Below are positions 16,818-24,888 of a stretch of DNA of 40,347 bases, piece by piece. A program made the position numbers and the translations under genes. The first letter of the stretch is position 1, and every line of letters begins with the position of its first letter. The notes under the pieces were generated by a model, which saw nothing but the letters and a program-made list of their open reading frames with translations, made no database searches and was not told where the DNA came from. The DNA is taken from the NCBI GenBank assembly GCA_038200275.1, contig JBBPYC010000056.1, forward strand, positions 1 through 40,347, read 5' to 3'. This stretch comes from JBBPYC01 sp038200275 (lineage in GTDB: Bacteria; Pseudomonadota; Gammaproteobacteria; Burkholderiales; Burkholderiaceae_C).

Positions 16818-17264
16818 CTAGCCAGCCTTGTGCTGCCAATCGAAGACTTCGCCGCGGCCCGACTTGCCGTCAATCACGACCTCTCGGGTTTCGCTGCGGC
16901 CCTGATAGCTCGCGACGATCCGGTACTTGCCGGCCGGCAGCCGCGCATACGTCATCGGCCCTGCGTCGTTCAACTGCAGATAAGGCTCGCCTTTGATGTC
17001 GGTGACGAGCAGCCGCACGCCAGCAACGAATTCGCCGCCTGGGCTCTGGGCGAAGGTCATGCGCAGCGGCCAGTCCTGCGCGATGGTGCGCATGTAGTGC
17101 TCTTCGTCGCTGCCGATGCCGCCGTTGAGGTAGGTGGTCTTGTGCGGCGCGTCGACGACGAAGGGGTGATCTTGTGCATGCACCGGAAGCGCGGCGATGG
17201 CCAGCAGTTCAGCGGCCAGGATGCCGCCGATCAGGGTGGCAGAGGTACGGGTTGATGGGTTCAT
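16818..17264 (-). CDS. Secreted protein with carboxypeptidase-regulatory-like fold
   Basis: The 148-residue product has a signal peptide ending near LPVHAQ. The mature part includes GGIGSDEEHYMRTIAQDWPLRMTFA and then LPAGKYRIVASYQGRSETREVVI near 110-135, which is the pattern of a carboxypeptidase-regulatory-like or transthyretin-like beta-sandwich. It would act in the periplasm. No catalytic residues are seen. AAGGAAAA precedes the ATG. It follows the lipoprotein/WxxGxW-like cluster on the same strand and probably belongs to an envelope-related set. Confidence 0.72.
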   Translation of the reverse strand: MNPSTRTSATLIGGILAAELLAIAALPVHAQDHPFVVDAPHKTTYLNGGIGSDEEHYMRTIAQDWPLRMTFAQSPGGEFVAGVRLLVTDIKGEPYLQLNDAGPMTYARLPAGKYRIVASYQGRSETREVVIDGKSGRGEVFDWQHKAG

Positions 17265-17636
17265 GGCGGTTTTCCTTCGAGAGATTGCGGATCGACGGTG
17301 GTCGAACCAGCCGCTGCGCTGTGCTTGGTCGTGCCGACAGCGGCAGAGGGGTACTCAGGCATTCAATGTAGGTGGCGAAGTTCGTCGGCGGGAGTGTCGC
17401 CGGGCATGATTCGACGGGAGGTTCGTCACGTTTTGCGACCGGTAGGGACGCTGTCAGCTCAAGCCTGAATCCTGTGATGTGGTTGCGATCCATCTCCTGC
17501 GGCACACCCCGCGCGCTGCGATCGGTGGAAGTGGTCGAACGAGAGGCTCTGCCCATCCGTGTGATCAATCGCGGTGGAGGCCGGGATCGTCCTGGCTGGA
17601 TTGGCCGCCAGCGCGACCCGGCGCCTGGCGGTACTG
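17265..17636. other. Gap without a recognised gene
   Basis: Nothing convincing is seen. Minus-strand frames crossing it are continuations of frames antisense or out of phase with the flanking gene and show no motifs. It probably holds the promoter of the 16818-17264 gene close to its 17264 end. Confidence 0.5.
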
Positions 17637-18299
17637 TCAACGGCGTTCCATCTCCTGGCCGTCACCGCGCGGCTGTTCGAAGCGCTCTTGGCCACGATCG
17701 AAGCGCTGCTGCTCGATGGGTTGCCGTTCAACCTGATCAGGCAGATCGTGGCGATCGGAGCGGGAGTACATCTCGCGCGGTTGTTGCCGGCTTTCCAGAT
17801 GTCGATCCCCCGCATGGTCGCGCCGATAGCTGGGCGGCGGCACCGGGTCGGGAACCTTGCGGTGGTCCCACTGGTTCCAGCCTGCACGCTGACTCGCCCA
17901 CTCGGGTCCCCAATGTTCGCCCCAGTGCGGGGCGGCATCTTCGCGCGACGGGCCGAAGAATGGCGGCGGAGTACGGTAGTAGCTGACCGGCACCCGCAGC
18001 ACGAACGCCGGCACGTTGATCGGCGCCACCCGTCCCCAAGGGCCGTCGTATCCCGGGCTTGCGTACCAGTGGTCGCGCTGGAAGGCCCAGTACTGGCCGC
18101 TATAAAAGAATAGGTTGGCATGGACCTCCGGCGCGTAGTAGACCGGATAGCCAGGCACCTGCACCATTTCCGGGGCCATCGGCAGGTTGAGGCCGATACT
18201 CATCCCCGGCGACTGCACGGAACCATCAACAATGATCTGGGCCTGGGCGGAAGGTGCCTGAGCGAGGAGGAGAGGCAAGGCAAGAATCAAGTAACGCAT
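17637..18299 (-). CDS. Exported Tyr/Trp/Pro-rich protein of unknown function
   Basis: The 220-residue protein has a signal peptide (MRYLILALPLLLAQAPSAQA) and a mature part rich in Tyr, Trp and Pro. It belongs to a widespread proteobacterial periplasmic family with the pattern VPGYPVYYAPEVHANLFFYSG, QYWAFQRDHWYAS, a GPWG motif, VSYYRTPP and HWGEHWGPEWASQRAGWNQWD. The C-terminal 60 residues are charged and Gln/Arg-rich. Function is not known; related proteins are found near cell-envelope stress genes. AAGGAG before the ATG supports the start. Confidence 0.78.
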   Translation of the reverse strand: MRYLILALPLLLAQAPSAQAQIIVDGSVQSPGMSIGLNLPMAPEMVQVPGYPVYYAPEVHANLFFYSGQYWAFQRDHWYASPGYDGPWGRVAPINVPAFVLRVPVSYYRTPPPFFGPSREDAAPHWGEHWGPEWASQRAGWNQWDHRKVPDPVPPPSYRRDHAGDRHLESRQQPREMYSRSDRHDLPDQVERQPIEQQRFDRGQERFEQPRGDGQEMERR

Positions 18300-18689
18300 G
18301 AGAAAGCTCCTTCAAGGCGATGCCGGGCTGAACCGCCGAGTCAACGTGATCCGGGGACGGGCGCTGCAGCACTTGCGCTGAATCTATGGCGTCGCACCAC
18401 GCGCGCGCAGTGCCGATGGTCATGGGATATGCCTGCAATTCGTCACGAGGTGCGCTTTGCCCACGCCCAGTGCCCACGCCGCCGGCTTCACCGCGCACGA
18501 CGCGCCCAATCGGCCGCTGCCGGACATTGCAGCCGTGAACTGCGCGACGGTGGCTATCGGCGATCCCTTGACAGCCAGCAGCACAACGTCACTCTGTATG
18601 CCGGCCGTGCGCGCGGCGCCGCTGGTTGCTTCGACCCGTAGGTTGTCTGCGGCCGCGGGTGCGGATGGGATCGGCGCGCCACCCGCTCG

Positions 18690-19180
18690 GCGTTGTGCCC
18701 ATTGACGGAAGCGCCGCCTGGGCCAGCAATGTTCTGAGCGATGGGCGCGCTGGGATCGCTGGCCAGTTGGGGGCTGCAGCGCCGGCCCGTCGGTTCACAG
18801 ATCACGGCGTAGCCTGTCAGGCAATCTTCGAGCTGGGCGGACGGTGCAGCACTGTTTCATGGGGTAGCCACTGGCGGTGTGGCGTCAGTCCCTGCTTGGT
18901 CGCCAATCAGCGCAGCCGCGACCGGCCCAAGCCCGATCGCAGCGACACGACTGCCACCCCTGTCCAAGGCGTTGTCAACGCCGGCACCGACCAGGGCGCC
19001 GACCCCTGCACCCGCGCCCCTGGGGGTCGGCGGGATGAACTGTGGCTGATCGACGCATTGCTGGCGCGAAACGTTGGCGGTCACCTAAACAGAGGTGCTG
19101 GGGACGACCTTGCCAAACGCTTGCGCGGTGACTGCCAGGGCGTCTTCGGTCAGCTCCTGCTCGAACGCAAGTTTGGAACA
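18690..19180 (-). pseudogene. Decayed glycine-zipper 2TM-type surface protein
   Basis: One frame reads AFGKVVPSTSV, an in-frame TAG (19085-19087), then VTANVSRQQCVDQPQF and the glycine-rich GAGAGVGALVGAGVDNAL, AAIGLGPVAAALIGDQ (18880-19020). After a frameshift, another frame gives LEDCLTGYAVICEPTGRRCS and QLASDPSAPIAQN (18700-18830). Together these match the order of glycine-zipper 2TM proteins: a V/RQxC segment, a Gly-zipper, then a GYxVxYxxxGRxxxxxLxxDPG domain. With a stop and a shift it should be inactive. Recognition is by pattern, not by alignment. Confidence 0.5.
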
Positions 19181-19741
19181 GGGCGCCGCTGCAGACTCGG
19201 ATGGCTGCGCATGGACCCAAAAGCTGAGAAGCGAGCCGTTGCGGGCAAGCCGGCAAATACCGCGTCCACGAAAAGCTCTGTCAGAGACAGCAGATGAGAG
19301 CTTCGTTGCGTGTAAGTCAGTGCCGATGGAGCCTGTTGCGAGCGCCGATCTGAGTGCCTGACTTTCACGATCGAGGTGACTGCAGGCCGCCAAACGTTGA
19401 GGCCGTGATGCCGGGCGTCACGACCGGCAATGCGCTTTGGCACCGTCTGTGTGGGCAGTCGATCCCCCTGCCGGCGCGACGCAACGGTGCGTGGCTTGAC
19501 ATTGTTTTCATGACGCTCGGCACTATTTCCTCAGACGATCGCAGAGTAGAGTGATTCCGTGCGTTGCCGAGTCTTGTGGCGCTGTTCTTTGAATGCCAGA
19601 CGCCTTTGTTTCAACCCGTTCTAAGGCCAACCATTGGTGCTCGGGGAAGCGCCCTGTACGCGTGACGCGTCCGACCCCATGATCGTTGACTTTTCCACCA
19701 CAGCTTCGCGGCCATGGCAACCAGACGAGGAAAGATCCTTC
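19181..19741. other. Intergenic region upstream of cyoA
   Basis: No gene is supported. A perfect -35-like TTGACA lies at 19496-19501 on the plus strand, but the matching -10 is poor (CACTAT at a 19-base spacing), so a promoter is only tentative. No FNR- or ArcA-type site was recognised by eye. The stretch 18300-18689, on the other side of the glycine-zipper remnant, likewise shows only frames without motifs. Confidence 0.3.
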
Positions 19742-20809
19742 ATGCAAGCAAGCCAGCAACACGCCAACGTTGCACCGCCGATTGGGCTGACCGAGCCGAT
19801 TCCTCGCGCCACGCCCGGAGCCTACGGTCGCTGTTGCCGGGCGGTGGCGTCATGCGCCGGGCTGCTGATGCTCGCCGCGTGCAGCAGCGGTACCCACCTG
19901 AGCTTCCTGGATCCACAGGGCCCGATTGCCGATGCGCAGCGCTGGCACTTCTACGAGGTGCTCGGGGTGATGGCGGTGCTGGTCGCGGCGCCGATCTTCA
20001 TACTGCTGCCATTCTGGGCGTGGCGCTACCGTTACCGCCATGGCGACAAGGCCCGAAAGTACACCCCAAAATGGGCTCACTCCACACCACTTGCCATCGC
20101 TTCCTGGGGCGGGCCGATCTTGATCGTGGTGGTGCTCAGCTACTTCGTGTGGCGCGACACGCACAGGCTGGACCCCTTCAAGCCATTGGCGTCGGACCAG
20201 GCGCCGCTGCGCGTGCAGGTGATCGGCTACGACTGGAAGTGGTTGTTCATCTATCCCGACCAGGGTATCGCCAGCATCGGCACGCTGGCCGTGCCGGTCG
20301 GCCGGCCGTTCTCGATGCAGCTGACATCCGCCACGGTCATGCAGTCCCTCTTTATCCCGGCACTGGGCAGCCAGATCTATGCGATGGGCGGCATGGTGAC
20401 GCAGCTCAACTTGCAGGCCGATAAGGCGGGCAAGTCGATGGGGGAGAACACCATGTACAACGGCAACGGGTTTCACCAACAGAAGTTCACGACAGCCGCA
20501 ATGAGCCCAGCCGATTTCAACGCCTGGGTCGAGAAGGTGCGCAAGGACGGTATTGCGCTGGATGCCAAGACGGTGCAGGTGATCGCAAAACAGACCACGC
20601 GCAGTGAGTTGATCGCTGCATTGCCCCAGGCGAAGTCCATGGATGGCAACGTCTATTTCAACGATGTCGGCAAATCGTTGTTTCCAGCAGTCGTTAAGGC
20701 GACCATGAATGGCGCCACGACGTTGCCGGGTTGTGCGTTCGGTTCCCCTGGAACGTCGCCGCCGTACGACTTAAACAATTGCCCCCCAATGCTGGAGCCC
20801 GCTAAATGA
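19742..20809 (+). CDS. cyoA: Cytochrome bo3-type ubiquinol oxidase subunit II
   Basis: Subunit II of the proton-pumping quinol oxidase. After a long N-terminal stretch, the lipobox LLMLAAC places the lipid-modified Cys at about residue 47. Two membrane helices follow (about 75-97 and 120-140) and then the periplasmic cupredoxin domain (QVIGYDWKWLFIYPDQGI, ATVMQSLFIPALGSQIYAMGGM). The CuA ligands of cytochrome c oxidases (CxxxC...H) are missing, which marks a quinol oxidase. The C-terminal extension after FTTAAMSPADFNAWVEKVRKDG is longer than in E. coli. The ATG at 19742 is chosen for the GAGGAAAG before it. The stop overlaps the cyoB ATG by four bases. Confidence 0.9.
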   Translation: MQASQQHANVAPPIGLTEPIPRATPGAYGRCCRAVASCAGLLMLAACSSGTHLSFLDPQGPIADAQRWHFYEVLGVMAVLVAAPIFILLPFWAWRYRYRHGDKARKYTPKWAHSTPLAIASWGGPILIVVVLSYFVWRDTHRLDPFKPLASDQAPLRVQVIGYDWKWLFIYPDQGIASIGTLAVPVGRPFSMQLTSATVMQSLFIPALGSQIYAMGGMVTQLNLQADKAGKSMGENTMYNGNGFHQQKFTTAAMSPADFNAWVEKVRKDGIALDAKTVQVIAKQTTRSELIAALPQAKSMDGNVYFNDVGKSLFPAVVKATMNGATTLPGCAFGSPGTSPPYDLNNCPPMLEPAK

Positions 20810-22917
20810 GCATCGCCGCGATCTTCGAGCATCCGCTGGGGCGGCTGCAGTGGTCCTCGCTGCCGTTCTGGGAGATGCTGCAGCAGCCGACCAAGGCGAA
20901 CCTCATCAACGGTTTCATTGCGACCGGCGCGGCGGCGATGGTGGTGATCGGCGCGATCGTGCTGGTCTGGCTGCTCACCCGATACCGACTGTGGCGACCG
21001 CTGTGGTCGGACTGGCTGACCAGCCCCGACCACAAGAAGATCGGCATCATGTACATCGTGATCGCGTTCGTGATGCTCACGCGCGCGCTGATCGAGGCCG
21101 CGCTGATGCGCACCCAGCAGGCAGTTGGCCTGGACGGCGGGTTTCTGTCACCCGACCACTTCGCACAGCTGTTCAGCACGCACGGCACGATCATGATTTT
21201 CTTCATGGCCATGCCGTTTCTGACCGGCGTCATCAACTATGTGATGCCGCTGCAGATCGGTGCACGCGACGTGTCATTTCCGGTGCTGAACTCCATCAGT
21301 CTGGGACTGACCGCGGCCGGCGCCGCGCTGGTGATGATCTCGTTGGTGATTGGCGTGTTCTCCACCGGCGGCTGGTTCGGCTACCCACCCTATACAGAGG
21401 CCACCTTCAGCCCCGGCGTCGGGCCCGACTACTGGATATGGGCGCTTACGCTGGCCTCGCTCGGCTCGACCTTGACCGGCATCAACTTCGCCACCACGAT
21501 CTACAAGGAGCGATGCCCGGGCATGACGCTGTTCCGCATGCCGCTGTTCACCTGGACCGCGCTGTGCACCAGCATCATCATGATCTTCGCGATGCCGCCG
21601 CTGACCGTGGCCACTGCGCAACTGGCGCTGGACCGCTATCTGGGATTCCACTATTTCACGAACGACCTGGGGGGCAACATGATGAACTTTGCCAACCTGT
21701 TCTGGCTGTTCGGCCACCCAGAGGTCTACATCCTGATCCTGCCCGCGTTCGGCGTTTACTCGGAAGTGATCTCGACGTTCTCCGGCAAGGCGCTGTTTGG
21801 CTACCGCACGCTGGTGTGGGCGACGATGTCGATCGCAACCTTGTCGTTCACGGTCTGGCTGCATCACTTCTTCACGATGGGTCAAAGCGCAAACATCAAC
21901 GCGGTGTTCGGCATCGCGTCGATGCTGATCGGCATCCCGACCGGCGTGAAGGTATACGACTGGATGCTCACGATGTACCGCGGCCGGGTGCGCTTTACCA
22001 CGCCGATGGTCTATGCGATCGGTTTCATCCTGCTGTTCGTGCTGGGCGGCATGACCGGCATCCTGCTGGCCAATCCGAGCATCGACTACCAGGTACACAA
22101 CACCGTGTTCCTGGTCGCACACTTCCACAACGTGGCGGTGCCAGGCGTGCTGTTCGGCATGCTGGCCGCCTATCACTTCTGGTTTCCGAAGGCGTTCGGA
22201 TTCCGTTTGAATGAGCGCTGGGGCATCATTTCAGCGCTGTGCTGGATCTTTGGCTTCATGGGCGCGTTTTTTCCGCTCTACGCGCTGGGCCTCATGGGCC
22301 TGCCGCGTCGGACTGTGTCTTATACGGAGCCGGCTTACGTTCCGCTCGAATGGGTCGCTTTCTTGGGTGCGCTGCTGATCCTGTGTGCATTGGCTGCGCT
22401 GCTGTGGCAACTCTGGGTCTCGATCGAGCATCGCAATGAGAACCGCGTCCGCATCGGGGATCCCTGGAACGGGCGAAGCCTGGAGTGGTCGGTGTCCGCG
22501 CCACCGCCGGAATACAACTTCGCGCGAATTCCTGTCGTCGATGATCAGGACGCTTTCATCAAGTCGAAGGAACAGCGCACCGCCTATCTGCCGGCCGATC
22601 GATACTTCGACATCGAACTGCCGAAGAACAGCCCGATGGGGCCCGTGGTCGCACTGGTCGGCCTCGTACTCGCGTTCGGTTTAGTCTGGCACATCTGGTG
22701 GCTGGTCATCCTGGCCAGCCTGGGCGCGATCGCCGCCATGATCGTTTTCGGTTTCGCGCGGGACACCACGCGCATCATCACGGCGCAGGAAGTGCGCCAG
22801 GAGCACGAACAATGGATCGACTCGGCGCGTCAGGCGCGACCGATCGCTCGCACGCAGGAACGTGAGCCCGTCAACTTCGGACTCGCCCTGATCGAACCCG
22901 ACGGAGCGATTCCATGA
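20806..22917 (+). CDS. cyoB: Cytochrome bo3-type ubiquinol oxidase subunit I
   Basis: The 703-residue haem-copper subunit that reduces O2 to water and pumps protons. The metal ligands are all visible: H126 (FSTHGTIMIF) and H441 for the low-spin haem, H304 with Y308 (FGHPEVYIL) and H353/H354 (WLHHFFTMG) for CuB, and H439 (VAHFHNVAV) for the high-spin haem. H304-Y308 is the family cross-link pair. The protein has about 14-15 membrane helices and is about 40 residues longer than E. coli CyoB, mostly in the C-terminal tail. It overlaps cyoA and cyoC by four bases each, so the subunits are made together. Confidence 0.95.
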   Translation: MSIAAIFEHPLGRLQWSSLPFWEMLQQPTKANLINGFIATGAAAMVVIGAIVLVWLLTRYRLWRPLWSDWLTSPDHKKIGIMYIVIAFVMLTRALIEAALMRTQQAVGLDGGFLSPDHFAQLFSTHGTIMIFFMAMPFLTGVINYVMPLQIGARDVSFPVLNSISLGLTAAGAALVMISLVIGVFSTGGWFGYPPYTEATFSPGVGPDYWIWALTLASLGSTLTGINFATTIYKERCPGMTLFRMPLFTWTALCTSIIMIFAMPPLTVATAQLALDRYLGFHYFTNDLGGNMMNFANLFWLFGHPEVYILILPAFGVYSEVISTFSGKALFGYRTLVWATMSIATLSFTVWLHHFFTMGQSANINAVFGIASMLIGIPTGVKVYDWMLTMYRGRVRFTTPMVYAIGFILLFVLGGMTGILLANPSIDYQVHNTVFLVAHFHNVAVPGVLFGMLAAYHFWFPKAFGFRLNERWGIISALCWIFGFMGAFFPLYALGLMGLPRRTVSYTEPAYVPLEWVAFLGALLILCALAALLWQLWVSIEHRNENRVRIGDPWNGRSLEWSVSAPPPEYNFARIPVVDDQDAFIKSKEQRTAYLPADRYFDIELPKNSPMGPVVALVGLVLAFGLVWHIWWLVILASLGAIAAMIVFGFARDTTRIITAQEVRQEHEQWIDSARQARPIARTQEREPVNFGLALIEPDGAIP

Positions 22918-23540
22918 GCGAGCCAGCCGTCAAACACCCCGGGCTCAACCTGGGACCGTCACACGGCGAAGACGATGAAGCCGCCGAGCCGCTGCTGTTC
23001 GGTTTCTGGGTCTTCCTGATGAGCGATGCCATCCTGTTCGGCATGGTGTTCGCCACCTACGTGACGTCGCTGAACAGCACGGCGGGCGGCCCGCGGCCAC
23101 ATGAGCTGTACGACCTCGAAAGCGTTTTCATGCAGACGTTGCTGCTGCTGGCCAGCAGCTTCACGTTCGGCATGGCGTCGCTTGCGCTGAAATACAAGCA
23201 CAGCAAGCTCAGGCTCGTTGCGTGGATGGCGCTGACGCTGATACTGGGCCTGGCGTTCCTGGGCTTGGAACTGCACGACTTCAGCAGCATGGTCGCCCAG
23301 GGTGGCGTGCCCTCGCGCAGCGGTTTCCTGTCCGCGTTCTGGGACCTGGTGCCGCTGCACGGCCTGCACGTCACCGCCGGCTGCATCTGGTTGATGTGTC
23401 TGGTCGGCCAGATCGTGCGTTATGGGCTGGACACCGAAACCAAGCTCGGCATCATGCGGCTCGCGCTGTTCTGGCACTTCCTGGACATCGTCTGGATCGC
23501 AATTTTCTCGGTGGTCTACCTGGCGGGGCTGGCAACATGA
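22914..23540 (+). CDS. cyoC: Cytochrome bo3-type ubiquinol oxidase subunit III
   Basis: The 208-residue membrane subunit has five hydrophobic segments. Family landmarks are FGFWVFLMSDAILFGMVFATYV near the start, then LHDFSSMVAQGGVPSRSGFLSAFW, LHGLHVTAGCIW and the C-terminal ALFWHFLDIVWIAIFSVVYL. Subunit III stabilises the oxidase and carries no redox centre. ATG overlaps the cyoB stop by four bases; its own stop overlaps cyoD by four bases. Confidence 0.93.
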   Translation: MSEPAVKHPGLNLGPSHGEDDEAAEPLLFGFWVFLMSDAILFGMVFATYVTSLNSTAGGPRPHELYDLESVFMQTLLLLASSFTFGMASLALKYKHSKLRLVAWMALTLILGLAFLGLELHDFSSMVAQGGVPSRSGFLSAFWDLVPLHGLHVTAGCIWLMCLVGQIVRYGLDTETKLGIMRLALFWHFLDIVWIAIFSVVYLAGLAT

Positions 23541-23890
23541 ACGATCGCGCAGAGCATCAACCGACCCCGGCCGAGCTCCAGCAGCAGGAGCGCCATGAAT
23601 TTCACTCCTATGTCTGGGGCATCGGGCTGGCACTGCTGCTGACGGTGCTGCCGTTCGCACTGGTGCACTGGCAGGCAATTCCGCGCTTGTGGCTGGTGGT
23701 CACGATCGGCGTATTCGCGCTCTTGCAGATGGTGGTGCATTTCCGCTTTTTCCTGCACATCGGCTTCAAGCAGAACCGCGACGACCTGCAGTTGATCCTG
23801 TTCTCGACGTTGCTGCTGGTCATCATGGTAGCTGGCACGCTGTGGATCATGGCCAGTCTTGCGATGCGCATGGGGATGCCGCCGACATAG
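23537..23890 (+). CDS. cyoD: Cytochrome bo3-type ubiquinol oxidase subunit IV
   Basis: The 117-residue product has three membrane helices (about 25-44, 50-70 and 85-105) and the family pattern SYVWGIGLALLLTVLPFALV, LLQMVVHFRFFLHI and LFSTLLLVIMVAGTLWIM. The start is set by the ATGA overlap with cyoC; the longer upstream frame is a shadow. It is the last gene of the operon. No haem O synthase gene (cyoE) follows, so haem O must be made from elsewhere in the genome. Confidence 0.92.
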   Translation: MNDRAEHQPTPAELQQQERHEFHSYVWGIGLALLLTVLPFALVHWQAIPRLWLVVTIGVFALLQMVVHFRFFLHIGFKQNRDDLQLILFSTLLLVIMVAGTLWIMASLAMRMGMPPT

Positions 23891-23958
23891 GTTGACGCCA
23901 AGGCCGCGCGCGGCAGCAGTCCGGTGGTTACCGCAGCTGGCCCTGACGCCTCGTGGGG

Positions 23959-24843
23959 TCAGCGCACCATCATCGGCTTTGGCACGCCGCGATGGCCGGG
24001 CGTGAAACGCAGCAAGTTGCCAGCCTGGGGCTGCCGGCGCTTTTGTTCCGCGCTCAACTGGTCGGACGCGCTCGTGACGTAAAGCGTCGCCAGATCCGGC
24101 CCCGCGAATGCGCACATGGTCGGCTCGCTCACCGGCAGCACCACGTCGCGATCGACTTGACCATCGGCGGTGAAGCGCCTGAGCCGGCCGCCGCCATGCA
24201 GCGCGCACCAGTAACCTCCCTCTGCGTCGACGGCGGCGCCATCCGGGATGCCCGATTCCGCAGGGATGCGCGCGAACAGGCGGCGCCGTGACAGCCGGCC
24301 TTCGCAAACTTCATAGTCGAATGCGAAGATGTTGCCCGCATAGCTGTGCGACAGAAACAGCGTGTGCCCATCTGCGCTCCACGCCAGGCCGTTGTGCAGT
24401 TCGGCGGCGTCTGGCTCCTCACGCAGCCCATCCGCCAGCGTGAAGCTGTGCAGCTGTCCCGGACACGCCGTGTGCTTGTCCTTGTCAACCGGATCGAACA
24501 TCACCCCGACCCAGAACCGGCCGCTCGCATCGCAGGCCGCTTCGTTGAAGCGGAAAAGCGCCGGGTCGAATGGAGCCGGTGCGAGCATCGTCAGCGCGCC
24601 ACTGTCCAGATCGAGCCGGTGGATGCCGTGCCGCAACGCGACCAGCGCAGCGCCGTCTTCGAAAAACGCGAAGCCTCCGATGTCGCTTGTGACTGGCCAG
24701 TCGCGCGTAGCGCCAGTGGCCAGCTGGAAGCGATGCAGCGCGGGTGCTTTCACATCGATCCAGTAGAGCGCGTTTTCATCAGCAACCCAGGTCGGCGACT
24801 CGCCAATCTGGGCGTGGGCATCGAGCACCGTTTCGATCAACAT
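23959..24843 (-). CDS. SMP-30/gluconolactonase family protein, module B
   Basis: A 294-residue SMP-30-type beta-propeller lactonase, closer to the classic regucalcin/gluconolactonase branch than the module A copy. Metal ligands are E15 (QIGESPTWV), N151 (LHNGLAWSADG) and D201 (GIPDGAAVDAEGG); N100 in FRFNEAACD and FWVGVMF are the usual substrate-side elements. There is no signal peptide. AGGAG precedes the ATG. It is the last gene of the module B operon, 45 bases after the dehydrogenase gene, and is convergent with cyoD (68 bases apart). Its likely job is hydrolysis of the lactone made by that dehydrogenase. Confidence 0.9.
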   Translation of the reverse strand: MLIETVLDAHAQIGESPTWVADENALYWIDVKAPALHRFQLATGATRDWPVTSDIGGFAFFEDGAALVALRHGIHRLDLDSGALTMLAPAPFDPALFRFNEAACDASGRFWVGVMFDPVDKDKHTACPGQLHSFTLADGLREEPDAAELHNGLAWSADGHTLFLSHSYAGNIFAFDYEVCEGRLSRRRLFARIPAESGIPDGAAVDAEGGYWCALHGGGRLRRFTADGQVDRDVVLPVSEPTMCAFAGPDLATLYVTSASDQLSAEQKRRQPQAGNLLRFTPGHRGVPKPMMVR

Positions 24844-24888
24844 GCGCTGACTCCTGTCTTGGGGTTATGGGAGTTGCCGCATCCGGTT

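Noticed and set aside
19742..20809. Subunit II of a cytochrome c oxidase
   Set aside because: The CuA ligands are absent and the neighbours are cyoB, cyoC and cyoD, so it is a quinol oxidase subunit.
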